Shown piece by piece: positions 35,131-46,957 of a stretch of DNA of 64,000 nt (position 1 is its first letter; every line of letters begins with the position of its first letter). This DNA comes from Gymnogyps californianus (lineage: Eukaryota; Chordata; Aves; Accipitriformes; Cathartidae): contig NC_059477.1 in NCBI RefSeq assembly GCF_018139145.2, positions 44,941,600 through 45,005,599 on the forward strand, given 5' to 3'. Both the position numbers and the translations under genes were made by a program. Below the pieces are notes generated by a model that saw only the letters and a list, made by a program, of their open reading frames with translations, was not told the origin of the DNA and did no database searches.

Positions 35131-35909
35131 AGTATGTTTCTACCTGGTGCCCCAAAGATGTCTATTGTCGGCTCAGATCTCCTCCTGAGTTTTTCAGACA
35201 AGGCAATAGCCTTCACCTATTGCCATTGAAGCATCTCCCATGGTGTTTTTTGTTGTGTTTTGCAATTAATTTTTCTTCTAGCTGTTTAGGTGTTAATTGG
35301 GCTGCTTCATACAGTGTCTGATACGTTTCTTGTATTTCCATGGTTTTTTGGTGTTTTCTGTTCTTTAGGACTCATCTAGTTCTGTTAAGGGAGTCGCTCA
35401 GAGAGACCGCCAAGGTGACTCTGAATCATCGGCGATTTACCATAAATAATTTGCTTTGCAACCAGAGATATTTTTGGGAAGGGATTCTTACGGGATCTAA
35501 TTCTGCTTTGTCATTTGGTCCTATCCAGAAGGCAGTTCTGGTAGAAGTTAGGTAGTATGTATGGTCTTGCTAGAAACGAAGTGTAACCCCATGGCATTTT
35601 GGGATTTTTGTAGGAAAGTAAAGCACGTCATTTTTGATAACTATATTGTTATTGCATTTAACAAATTACTTTCTTACATAACTTAGCAGGGCATCTATAT
35701 ACGCCCCGGAAAAATTAAGTCTAATTCCCTACCCGGTCACGTTGCTGATGCAGCGTAGATGCAGTTGTAGAAAAAGAGCAGGTATCGTCATTTCCAATAA
35801 GGGTCGCTTTCTCCATTCAGTGTGTTGCATTCCATAAACGGAAGGCAGATGAGAAAACTCCCTGCTGCTCCTCTGGCTGCCTTTATGTCTTCTGGTGGTT
35901 CGCCCCTCC

Positions 35910-35962
35910 CCTTTCCCAGGGGATTGTGGGAAGGGTGCTGGGCAGGGCCTGGCATATATGAG
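35910..35962 (+). promoter_or_regulatory. TATA-like core promoter motif, unit B copy 2
   Basis: CTTTCCCAGGGGATTGTGGG, then GGGCAGGGCC and TATATGAG at 35955-35962. Confidence 0.35.
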
Positions 35963-36397
35963 CCACAGCTGCTCATCAGGGAGCTTGTTCTGCTCCAGGG
36001 TTTCTTTGGTGTCAGTGCTTTGCTGTTCCTTCAGTTGATGGCAGTTTTTTGAGCTGTCTAAACTGTTTGGGCAGGTGTGTTTTGCCATTTAGAGAAGCGG
36101 AGGTGTCTATTTGAGGTAAGAGCGTTGGGACCAGTCAAAGTTCAGCAGCATACATAGTAGAAAGTACGCTTGTATGCAGGTGTAGTTGTTTTTTTTTTTT
36201 CTCCCCCCTGGTCAGTAGCTTTGTATTGAGTGTTCAGGGGTGGCAAGATAGTTTAATAGTATGCATTTTTTTTTTTTAATTCTTCTAGGTGCCTTGTGTT
36301 TTTCTGGAATTCCTGACTCTATTGAAGATGGAACCTTGTTTTCTTCCCTGGTTTTGTTGTATACTGTGTGAGCTGCTGATATTCTCTCTCTTAACAG

Positions 36398-36430
36398 GAC
36401 CGATGGTGAGATCGTCTAGCAGGGCTTAGG
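36398..36430 (+). other. 33-nt micro-exon, unit B copy 2
   Basis: Acceptor CTCTTAACAG, donor GTGAGC; same length and sequence as 16451-16483. Confidence 0.45.
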
Positions 36431-37680
36431 GTGAGCATCTTGCATGTGCCTGTGTATGGAGTTTTGGCATTTTTCAAGGAAAGCAGCAGGGACCTAAGGC
36501 ATAGTGTCTTTCAGGGTATGGGATGGCTCATCACCTTTCCCGATTGCCCACAGAGAACCGTGTTGTTCCTAGAACCTTTGCAGCTTGTGGCAGGCCCCTC
36601 GTAGATTATAAGTATCAGGACTTCACTTGTGTTGTGGGCTTGTAGCGGAGCCCAGCATCTGTGGGAAGGTGTAAGATAGGAGGTGGCTGCAGAATGCAGG
36701 GTGCGGCTCAGAAGAACAGCTCCTGAGGAGTGGCCAATGCGGGGGGTTGAGGGGTGCAAATACAGGGCAGGAGCTGTCAGGAAGCAGTGGGGTTCCTTCC
36801 CTGACAGTTCAGGAGAGGAGAAGGGGTTTGTAAAGTTTTGAGACTGGGGGATGGCTGGGAAAGGGAGGAGGGTTCATTGGCCTTTCTCAGATTGGTTTTG
36901 CAGTTGGATTTGGATGTTGATGAGGTCTGTTCTGTTTTAGTTTCCCCGCAGCTGACGGGAGGTACAACAGAGTCACAAGAGACGCGGCGTAAACCATCTG
37001 GGCCTCTGTGTCTCAATATGTGGGGCTCAATGTCAGATGAGTCTCATCTCGTAAGGCATTAGGTACGTAAAAATATACCCCCCAGAACTCTGAGGTCTCC
37101 GCTTCTCCGTGCCTTTTACTTACTTCGTTCCCCGACTTAATTTTTGCATCCATCCCGATGTCACAGGCATTGTTACTTAGAAGCACTGACTAGGCATTTA
37201 TTTCCAGCGCAGGTTTGTGTCGGTGTCTTCCCTGGAATTTCTTGGAGAAGAGGATGTGTATTTGTGCTTGTAACAATCTGCAGCCAGGGGTCATCTTTTA
37301 TCACAGTCCCGGGCACGCTAGCTTTTTCTATTATTCCAGTTTTGCCTTTTTCCTGAAGTGTCCAATGAGGTTTTGCTCTAGTATCAGTCATGGCAGTTAT
37401 GTTCTCTTGTGCTTAGCACTGGTTTCTGTAGTCGTAAGGTGTCCATTTTAGATTTTTGAGTCGCCATGTCACGCCATCGTGGCTTTTCCATCGGCCGACC
37501 GCTGCCGTTATTCCCTAAGGGGCTTTGTAGGTAGGGAGGTAGTTTGTGTCGCTTGTTTTCTGTGTGCTGTACCCTATGTTACTCAGGTCTTGATGTTCCC
37601 ATTGGGTTCTTCTGGGTTAGGCGAGCGCATTGGTAGCCAGACCGAGGGTCTCGTGTGCCTCAGCCCATCAGCAAAATGCT

Positions 37681-37952
37681 AACCGAGCGCTTCCTTTCTT
37701 GCTTTAGAGGCTCAACGCACAGATCTGTCTTGTGTGTGTTGTATCTGAGAAATTTACGGACGGTCTTCTCTCGCAGCAGTGATCCAGGATGTGTCGGCAT
37801 ATCTGCTGTCGAGTGGTCTGTTTTTGGGGAACCCTTTTCTGGGACTGCTTCTCGTTCAAAGAAGTTTCATTTTTATTAACTTCTCATCAGAGTGGATCTT
37901 CAGCGACGATGTACTTGGCAGCAGAAGTCACCAGCAGCAAGACTTTTCACTC

Positions 37953-37987
<35 letters not shown>

Positions 37988-39790
37988 AAAACTTACTTCC
38001 TTCCAGAGACCCAAGCACAACATGTCTTCCAAAAGTCGATGGCATTGCTGGTCTTTGGGTTCTCAGTTGTAACAGTTGAGATATCATAAAAACATGTTCC
38101 TTTCCATGCTTCAGTACAGCCAAGAGCATTAGCAAATCTGCCAGTCCTTTTTGGTAGCCTTATGTATTGCAGCACTGGAGATTTGATTTTTTTTTTTTCT
38201 TTTTCAGAAGATCCCCTATATGGTTTTACTTGTACCTCGCTGGTTTTTCTGTCATAAATGAAACTTTAAAAAAAGTTAAATTGTATAACTTGCAAATTGA
38301 CTTGCATTATTTGAACTGTAACTGCCAAATAGCTATAGCATCTAATTTATTAGGTGTACTTAAGCAGTTAGGTATTTTGTCTAAATCTTGAAAAAGACGG
38401 GCAACTGACTGTTATGGGTTTTTTTTTCCTGATATTTTGATGGAGTGCTCTGAAGTCCTTTATTTCTGTCTCGCTTTCAATGGTGCATTTCCCTGGCAGT
38501 TCAGTAGCCTCTCTCTTGGGCACTGCAGCTGGCCAGATGTCCATCCTAATCATGTAACACAGAAAAACCCCTAGTCAACTTATAGCTGTGTATTTTGGAG
38601 ACAGGTAATTTAATGGTATCAATTCACAGCTATGCAAGTTAAACTAATGCAACAGGAAAATCAAATGCTTTTATCGTATAGGTATTGTTATTGGATGTAT
38701 ATAAACACGTGCACGCCTTTTTAGTATAAAGTGAATTAGTGAGATTTATTCTTTGTTTTTTATTTTACTCTTTAAAGTTTTATGCTTCACTTCCAATTTT
38801 GTTGACCCGGCAAGCCAGACGTGTTATTTTAATAGGCTGAAATACAGTTTGGGATTTTTGTTTTTCAGATGCGGTGGTGTAAGCATCTCGTGATGCTCGA
38901 TAGATTCCCCCCCCAGCCCAGCTTTGCCTGCCGGTGGCTAAGAAGACTCACCGTAAGGGGCCGGCCCTGTGCCTGGAGGCTCCTGGCTCTGTCTGCAGCG
39001 GGTGCCCCGCAGGTGCGCAGCAAGGGCTGTGTTGGGGGGGAGAGTCCGGGGCCGAGAGGGACCGGGGGCGTTTGTTGCCCTGGGGAGCCCCTCCCAGCGT
39101 GGGAACGGAGGCGGGGGGAACGGAGGGGGAACCATTGCAGAGCAGAGCCGGAGCAAGAGGCGTGGCACCATCCTCTGGCACACCGCCCCCCGCCCCTTCT
39201 CCCGGGGGGGGCAGTTGCCAGCCGACAAGAGAGGGGCTGGGGGAGGTGCAACTGTTCGGGGGGACCACCCCCCCAAAGCATGTCCCCCCCGGCCCCCGCC
39301 TCCGTGGGTGGCTCCTGCCCCAGCCCCCGCCTCCGTGGGGGGCACCCGCCCCCGTGTCCGTGGGTGGCCACCCCTATGTCTGGAGGCTCCTGGCTCTCTC
39401 TGCAGCGGGTGCCCCGCAGGTGCGGCAGCAAGGGCTGTGTTGGGGGGGAGAGTCCGGGGCCGAGAGGGACAGGGGACGTCTGTTGCCCTGGGGAGCCCCT
39501 CCCAGCGTGGGAACGGAGGGGAAACATCCCAGAGCAGAGCCTGAGCAAGGGATGTGGCGCCATCCCCTGTCACGCTCCCCTTTGCCCCCCCCCCGCCCCG
39601 TGGGCCGGTTGCCAGCCTGCAGGACAGGGGCTGGGGAGGCTGCAGCTGTTTGGGGGGAGCACTCCCCCTTTAGCTTCCTAGCAGAGCCACCCTTTTGGGG
39701 TGTGTGTATACATATGTCAATGACAGTCTTAAAGTAACGAGCTGCTGGTTGGGGCTGTTTCCCTCATTTTGTGCCTTTTTTGGGAGTGAA
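37681..39790 (+). other. Unit B2 distal part and tail segment, copy 2
   Basis: Duplicate of 17731-19850, with a longer poly-A tract (about 37959-37985), the same acceptor-like tracts, and the G-rich ~400-bp tandem duplication (38960-39680). Small CCTCCGTGGGTGGC units sit at 39295-39370. An AATAAA hexamer lies near 39789. Confidence 0.5.
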
Positions 39791-40722
39791 TAAAAAGGGG
39801 AGGATTGGGGAGGTGTGGGGAGGTGATGATGTCATTTGGGGCAGCGGTGTCAGCGGGGGGGGCAATGATGTGGCAGAGGAGCAGGTGAGTGGTGGATGGG
39901 GGTGGGTCACAGCCCCAAAATGCCTGAGAATTGATGGATGGGGGGTTTAAAAAACAATAAAAACTGTAAATATGGGTGTGAGGTGTTTGAAATAGAGAAA
40001 AAGATCTCAGTTTTATAGATATTGAAAAATAATATTGTTTTATATATATAAAAAAAGGATTTCAAAATAAAAACCTCTATCTACTGTATCATATAAAGGA
40101 TTATAGAATATAAAAAAAATTCTAACTAGAGATATATATGTAGGGGTTTAAAATAGAAAAATAACTCGTGTGTATATAAATTAAAAAATAAAGGGCTTAA
40201 AAGATATATTTTATATACGAAGGAATTTAAAATAGAAGTCTGACTAGGTAGAGCTATCTACACTACACTATGTAACACTTAGTAAGTCTAAGCGGAGATG
40301 TCTGAAAAGATGCTAAAGTGTCGAAATATCTAATAGGTCTAAAGATAAACAGTCTAAATAGATGGTCTGTATGCTTAAGGGAAATAGGTAAGTGTAAACA
40401 GAGATAATACATAAGTCTAAATAGATATTCTATATACTAAGTGGAAATAGAGATACGTGAAAGTAGAGATTATATGTCTATGTCCAATAGACATTCTATA
40501 TAAGTGGAAATAGAGATATGTGTAAATAGAGATAGTATGTCTATGCCGAAATAGATATATTCTACATAATATGTGGAAATAGATACATGTGCAAATATGT
40601 ATCCTTCTCAATAGCTATTCCAGCTTATGTGTTGCAGGTCATCCCAGGTGAGTTCTCTGCTACGGATTATCCCAGGTGGACCCCGTGGTGCAGGTCATCC
40701 CCATGCATGTGTGTCGTGGGTG
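39791..40722. repeat. AT-rich ~62-bp repeat segment and junction, copy 2
   Basis: Duplicate of 19851-20779, including the GGTCATCCCAGGTGAGTT junction motif at about 40638. Confidence 0.75.
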
Positions 40723-40777
40723 GCCCCCCTCGCCCCCCCCCCCCCCGCCGCCGCGCGTCCGTGGGTGGCCCCCCTCG

Positions 40778-40815
<38 letters not shown>

Positions 40816-40845
40816 CCGCCGCGCGTCCGTGGGTGGCCCCCCTCG

Positions 40846-40878
<33 letters not shown>

Positions 40879-42640
40879 CCGCCGCGCGTCCGTGGGTGGC
40901 CCCCCTCCCCCCCCCCCCCGCCGCGCGTCCGTGGTGGCCCCCCCCCCCCCCCCCCGCCGCCGCGCGTCCGTGGGTGGCCCCCTCGCCCCCCCCCCGCCGC
41001 CGCGCGTCCGTGGGTGGCCCCCCTCGCCCCCCCCCGCCGCCGCGCGTCCGTGGGTGGCCCCCTCGCCCCCCCCCGCCGCCGCGCGTCCGTGGGTGGCCCC
41101 CTCGCCCCCCCCCGCCGCCGCGCGTCCGTGGGTGGCCCCCTCGCCCCCCCGCCGCCGCGCGTCCGTGGGTGGCCCCCTCGCCCCCCCCCGCCGCCGCGCG
41201 TCCGTGGGTGGCCCCCTCGCCCCCCCCCCGCCCCGCGTCCGTGGGTGGCCCCCCGCCCCGCGTCCGTGGGTGGCCCCCCCGCCCCGCGTCCGTGGGTGGG
41301 CCGGCCCCCCGCCCCCGCCCCGCGTCCGTGGGTGGGCCCCCCCCCCGCCCGCCGCGTCCGTGGGTGGGCCCCCCCGCCCGCCCCCCCGCCCCGCGTCCGT
41401 GGGTGGCCCCCCCCCACCCCCCCGCCCCGCGTCCGTGGGTGGCCCCCCCCCACCCCCCCGCCCCGCGTCCGTGGGTGGCCCCCCCCCCCCCCCCGCCCCG
41501 CGTCCGTGGGTGGCCCCCCCCCCCCCCCCCCGCCCCGCGTCCGTGGGTGGCCCCCCCCCCCCCCCCCCGCCCCGCGTCCGTGGGTGGCCCCCCCCCCCCC
41601 CCCCCGCCCCGCGTCCGTGGGTGGCCCCCCCCCCCCCCCCCCCGCCCCGCGTCCGTGGGTGGCCCCCCCCCCCCCCCCGCCCCGCGTCCGTGGGTGGCCC
41701 CCCCCCCCCCCCCCCGCCCCGCGTCCGTGGGTGGCCCCCCCCCCCCCCCCCCCGCCCCGCGTCCGTGGGTGGCCCCCCCCCCCCCCCCCGCCCCGCGTCC
41801 GTGGGTGGCCCCCCCCCCCCCCCCGCCCCGCGTCCGTGGGTGGCCCCCCCCCCCCCCCCCGCCCCGCGTCCGTGGGTGGCCCCCCCCCCCCCCCCCCCGC
41901 CCCGCGTCCGTGGGTGGCCCCCCCCCCCCCCCCCGCCCCGCGTCCGTGGGTGGCCCCCCCCCCCCCCCCCGCCCCGCGTCCGTGGGTGGCCCCCCCCCCC
42001 CCCCGCCCCGCGTCCGTGGGTGGCCCCCCCCACCCCCCGCCCCGCGTCCGTGGGTGGCCCCCCCCCCCCCCCGCCCGCGTCCGTGGGTGGCCCCCCCCAC
42101 CCCCGCCCCGCGGTCCGTGGGTGGCCCCCCCCCACCCCCCGCCCCGCGTCCGTGGGTGGCCCCCACCCCCCCCCGCGTCCGTGGGTGGCCCCCCACCCCC
42201 CCGCCCCGCGTCCGTGGGTGGCCCCCCGCCCCCCCGCCCCGCGTCCGTGGGTGGCCCCCCACCCCCCGCCCGCGTCCGTGGGTGGCCCCCCCCCCACCCC
42301 CCCGCCCCGCGTCCGTGGGTGGCCCCCCCCACCCCCCGCCCCGCGTCCGTGGGTGGCCCCCCCCCCCCCCCGCCGCGCGTCCGTGGGTGGCCCCCCCCCC
42401 ACCCCCCGCCCCGCGTCCGTGGTGGCCCCCCCCCACCCCCCCGCCCCGCGTCCGTGGGTGGCCCCCCCCCACCCCCCCGCCCCGTGCGTCCGTGGTGGCC
42501 CCCCACCCCCCCGCCCCGCGTCCGTGGGTGGCCCCCCCCAGCCCCCGCCCCGCGTCCGTGGGTGGGCCCCCCCCCCCCCCGCCCCGCGTCCGTGGGTGGG
42601 CCCCCCTCGCCCCCCCCCCGCCCCCTGCCCCGTGGCTGTG
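40723..42640. repeat. GC-rich minisatellite array 4
   Basis: Left block (to about 41230) has units GCCGCCGCGCGTCCGTGGGT plus GGCCCCCTCG; right block has GCCCCGCGTCCGTGGGTGGC plus C-runs. Unlike array 2 it is read through to flanking sequence. Not coding. Confidence 0.95.
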
Positions 42641-43861
42641 GCTGCTGGGGCACGCCTGCCTGAGAGTGCCGACGAGCTGCAAGGATGTTTCCAACCGACA
42701 GGCTGATGGCCAGTTGGAGCCCGGTCCCGGGGATTGTTTCTGAGAGCTGGTGGAGAGGAAGCAGGAAGAGGGGCAGGAGATGGATGCCCCCACCCCTCGG
42801 GGGACCTGGAGGCCTTCCCACCCCCTGGAAGAGGTGCTGGGTGCCTCCCCAGCTCAACAAAACTCCTCCAGCCCCGCTCACCCCATGCAGCTGCCCCCAG
42901 CTCCAGCACCTCTCCTGAAGCCTGGCCCATAGCCACAGGCTGCTCCCAAACCCGGTCCTCATGGCAGCAAGCTGCCCCTCCAATAGGCTTTATTCTCCAT
43001 CAATGCAGGTGCTTTTAGCATCAGTCCGGGGAAAGAGCGCTGCCTCCAGAAGCTCCTGCGGAAGGAGGGGTTCCTGCCTGAGGAGAGCTACAGTCACCCC
43101 TGTGGATAACAATTGCTTGCTCTTTCCCTCTCCCAGAGGCAGCGCTGAGGACTCGGTTGTGGGTTCCTCCCCGGGGATGTTGTGGACTGCATCTGGCTCA
43201 GGTTTGGGTGGGTTGCCTTTGGCCTCGTTCTCCGAGCGGCATGGGCGAAAAGGGACAGCTGGAGCGCTTACTGGCTGTGGACAGGAGCTGCTGGGGCTGA
43301 AGCTGGAGAGGCCAGAAAAAGGAAAGCAGCTGAAGAATAAAATAAAGGGGATCCAGCCAGCAGCAGCCTCCAGCTGCAGACAGGAGACAGCCTGCCTCTC
43401 CGGGTGAGGAAGCATCCCTCTCAGTATAGTCCTCAGCAGATCTGATCACCAGTGTGCACTGCAGGGTCTATATGTGCAACCAAAAGCACACTACAGCCGT
43501 GTAGTGTGTGCTCGTGTGAGGCTATGTATCTGGGAAGCCTCATACTGTAAGAGCTGTAAAGACACCAATCTAGTCTTTTGGGTGGATGACAGTCAAGTGA
43601 CTGGAGCTAGAGAGGAGGAAAGGGGCGGGAGGGCAGCAAGGAGAGAGAGAGAGAGAGAAAGACACATCCAAACTGTCAAATTCTCCTAGCAGCTCTGACA
43701 GCGGGAGCTGTGGTGAGTCCTGGATCCTTGGGGCCATGTTGCCCCTCTTCTGCATCCCAGTCCCTCCCTGCCTCCCCCTCCGCCCCCCCTTTCTCTTTAT
43801 ATTATTGCCTGCCGTCATTTTTTTTGCTTCCTTGCACCTCTCCCTCTCTCGTTCTCCAAGT
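42641..43861. other. Single-copy segment, no recognised gene
   Basis: Moderately GC-rich sequence present once in the window. A minus-strand ORF of 141 codons (42990-43415) ends in TAA that is itself part of AATAAA near 42990, as in a compact 3' exon; a plus-strand 148-codon ORF overlaps it. Neither has a motif I recognise. A short (GA)n run lies near 43642-43660. Confidence 0.4.
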
Positions 43862-44870
43862 TTGAACTGTAACTGCCAAATAGCTATAGCATGTAATTTA
43901 GGTGTACTTAAGCAGTTAGGTATTTTGTCTAAATCTTGAAAAAGACGGGCAACTGACTGTTATGGGGGTTTTTTTCCTGATATTTTGATGGAGTGCTCTG
44001 AAGTCCTTTATTTCTGTCTCGCTTTCAATGGTGCATTTCCCTGGCAGTTCAGTAGCCTCTCTCTTGGGCACTGCAGCTGGCCAGATGTCCATCCTAATCA
44101 TGTAACACAGAAAAACCCCTAGTCAACTTATAGCTGTGTATTTTGGAGACAGATAATTTAATGGTATCAATTCACAGCTATGCAAGTTAAACTAATGCAA
44201 CAGGAAAATCAAATGCTTTTATCGTATAGGTATTGTTATTGGATGTATATAAACACGTGCACGCCTTTTTAGTATAAAGTGAATTAGTGAGATTTATTCT
44301 TTGTTTTTTATTTTACTCTTTAAAGTTTTATGCTTCACCTCCGATTTTGTTGACCCGGCAAGCCAGACGTGTTATTTTAATAGGCTGAAATACAGTTTGG
44401 GATTTTTGTTTTTCAGATGCGGTGGTGTAAGCATCTCGCGATGCTCGATAGATTCCCCCCCCAGCCCAGCTTTGCCTGCCGGTGGCTAAGAAGACTCGCC
44501 GTAAGGGGCCGGCCCTGTGCCTGGAGGCTCCTGGCTCTGTCTGCAGCGGGTGCCCCGCAGGTGCGCAGCAAGGGCTGTGTTGGGGGGAGAGTCCGAGGCC
44601 GAGAGGGACCGGGGGCGTTTGTTGCCCTGGGGAGCCCCTCCCAGCGTGGGAACGGAGGGGGGGGGGGGGGGAACGGAGGGGGAACCATTGCAGAGCAGAG
44701 CCGGAGCAAGAGGCGTGGCACCATCCTCTGGCACACCGCCCCCCGCCCCTTCTCCCGGGGGGGGCAGTTGCCAGCCGACAAGAGAGGGGCTGGGGGAGGT
44801 GCAACTGTTCGGGGGGACCACCCCCCCAAAGCACGTCCCCCCCGGCCCCCGCCTCCGTGGATGGCTCTCG
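43862..44870 (+). repeat. Tail segment, third copy
   Basis: Starts sharply at TTTGAACTGTAACTGCC and matches 18368-19370 and 38312-39310 almost base for base, with an added G-run near 44658. The left break is inside the tail, so it is a truncated duplicate. Confidence 0.85.
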
Positions 44871-44875
44871 CCCCG

Positions 44876-44913
<38 letters not shown>

Positions 44914-45125
44914 AGCCAGTGGCCCCCGCGGCTGTTGGCGGCTCCCGCCCCCCCCCCCCCCCCCCCAGCCAGTGGCCCCCGCGGCTGTTGGCGGCTCCCG
45001 CCCCCCCCCCCCCCCCCCCAGCCAGTGGCCCCCGCGGCTGTTGGCGGCTCCCGCGCCCCCCCCCCAAGCAGTGGCCCCCGCGGCTGTTGGCGGCTCCCGC
45101 CCCCCCCCCCCCCCCCCCCCCCAGC
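44871..45125. repeat. Small GC minisatellite with a different unit
   Basis: Four units of CAGCCAGTGGCCCCCGCGGC followed by TGTTGGCGGCTCCCGC and a C-run, spacing about 47-55 bp. It begins exactly where the other tail copies carry the CCTCCGTGGGTGGC units. Confidence 0.85.
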
Positions 45126-45540
45126 CCCCGTGTCTCTCTAAGAAAAGTCAGTTTCCCTCCAAAGACCCCAGTACAGCAGGTCTTCCTAGAGTTGATGGCA
45201 TCGCTGCTCTTTGGGTTCTCAGTTGTACCAGTCAAGACATCATAAAAAGATGTTACCCCAGAGTGGATTATCTGTTGCGGGTTATCCCAGGTGAGTTATG
45301 TGCTGTGGATTGTCCTGGGTGGATGCTGTGGTGTTTGTCTCCATGCATGTACCCCCATACATGTTTCTACCCACACATCCCTCTCCATTCCCTATCTGTT
45401 CAACCCCCTACCACGCAAGTTTTTCCCTGTGCGAGTTTTTCCCCCGCCCCGCCCATTGGGCAGGTTCGCGGGTCTGCCCCCCCCGGCCCTGCCCATGGGG
45501 CGGGTTCGCGGGCCTGCCCCCCCCTTGCCCTGCGAGATTA
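45126..45540. other. Diverged unit fragment and junction motifs
   Basis: 45140-45250 is a diverged relative of 18050-18150 (CTTTGGGTTCTCAGTTGTA shared). 45270-45345 matches the junction before the GC arrays (GGTTATCCCAGGTGAGTT). At 45438-45530 two ~45-bp units share GGTTCGCGGG and CTGCCCCCCC. Confidence 0.6.
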
Positions 45541-45980
45541 ATTCCTCTTTCTCTGCCCTGTATTCTAGATATACTTTTTGTTTCTTTAGATTTTCTCATT
45601 CCAGGTCCCGGTCCCTATGTTTTAATTTATTCCTTCTCTGTCCCATAGCCCATTTTTCTCTTTACCATTCTCTATCTGGCTCCCTGTCCTTTAAGTCCTC
45701 TCCCCTTTAGCTTATTGAGGGGTTTTGGTATTTCTCAGTCCCTCTCTGTCCACCTCACTGTCCCCTTTTTTAATTCCTCCCTCTCCGCTCTGTGGCTGAT
45801 CACTATTCTTTGTTTTTCTCCATCTCTCTCAGTCTGGTTCCCTCTCTCTTCCTCCTCTCTGGCCTGTAGCCCATCGCTATATTTTTTTTTTCCTCCTCTG
45901 CCTCTCTCTCTGTGGTGCCCTTTCCCTATTTTTCAATCCCCCCACCTGCCCTGCAGCCGATTGCTGTCCTATTGGATTTA
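45541..45980. repeat. Pyrimidine-rich satellite, C/T variant of T-sat
   Basis: Degenerate units with CTCTCTGTCC and CCCTATTTTT motifs; no gene seen. Confidence 0.65.
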
Positions 45981-46957
45981 TGTGGCAAGGTTTTGTTAGC
46001 TGGGGGTGGAGGCAGGGGCTGCAGGGGTGGCTTCTGTGAGAAGACACCAGGAGTTGCCCCCATGCTGGGCACAGCAAGTTCCAGCCAGCTCCAAGACAGA
46101 TCTGCTGCTGGTCAAAGCTGAGCCCATCAGCAATGCTGGTGGTGCCTCTGTGATGACATATTTAAGAAGGGCTAAAAAATGCTGTGCAGAAGCTGTGACA
46201 CAGAAAATACAAGTGTGAAACAGCCCTGCAGACACCAAGGTCAGTGAAGCAGGAGGGGGAGGAGGTGCTCCAGGTGCCAGAGTAGAGATTCCCCTGCAGC
46301 CCGTGGTGAAGACCATGGTGAGGCAGGCTGTCCCCCTGCAGCCGATGGAGGTTAATGGTGGAGCAGACATCCACCTGCAGCCCATGGAGAGAGGACCCCA
46401 CATGGGAGCAGGTGGATGTGCCTGAAGGAAGCTGTGACCCTGTGGAGAGCACACACTGAAACAGGCTCCTGTCAGCAGCTGTGGAGAGGAGCCCATGCTG
46501 GAGCAGGTTTGCTGGCAGGACCTGTGGCCCCGTGGAAGGGACCCCACACTGGAGCAGAAGGAGAGCGTGAGGAAGAAGGAGTGGCAGAGACAACATGTGA
46601 TGAACTGACTGCAACACCCGCTCCCTGTCCCCCTGCGCTGCTTGGGGGGAGGAGGTGGAGAAGTCAGGAGTGAAGATGAGCCCAGGAAAAAAGAGAGGGG
46701 TGGGAGGAAGGTGTGTTTTAGATTTGTTGTTATTTCTCATGATCCTACTCTGATTTTGATTGACAATAAATTATATTAATTTCCCCAAGTCGAGTCTGTT
46801 TTGCCTGCCTATGACAGTAATTGGGGAGTGATCTCTTTGTCCTTATCTCGACCCACATGCTTTTTTGTTGTATTTTCTCTCCCTGACTTGTTGAAGAGGG
46901 GGAGTGATAGAGCAGCTTGGTGGGCACCCAGCAACCAGCCAAGATCAACCCACTACA
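45981..46957 (+). mobile_element. Solo LTR, ERVK-like avian type
   Basis: Runs from TGTGGCAAGG to ACCCACTACA. It has a TATTTAAG promoter box at 46159-46166, a repeated CTGCAGCCC/GGACCCCACA block in the middle, AATAAA at 46765-46770, and a U5 with TTATCTCGACCCAC. The class is assigned by resemblance to a common bird LTR. No clear target duplication, and no internal region beside it. Confidence 0.8.

Larger units (their letters stand above)
35131..37680 (+). other. Unit B, copy 2
   Basis: Near-identical to unit B1. First-exon donor TTGAG/GTAAG at 36116; 33-nt exon 36398-36430 with donor GTGAGC; exon-3 acceptor TCTTTCAG near 36514. Promoter motif at 35910-35962. No recognised protein; frames differ between copies. 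Confidence 0.5.

Noticed and set aside
46416..46673. ORFs inside the solo LTR at 45981-46957
   Set aside because: They fall within known-type LTR sequence and are not maintained coding regions.
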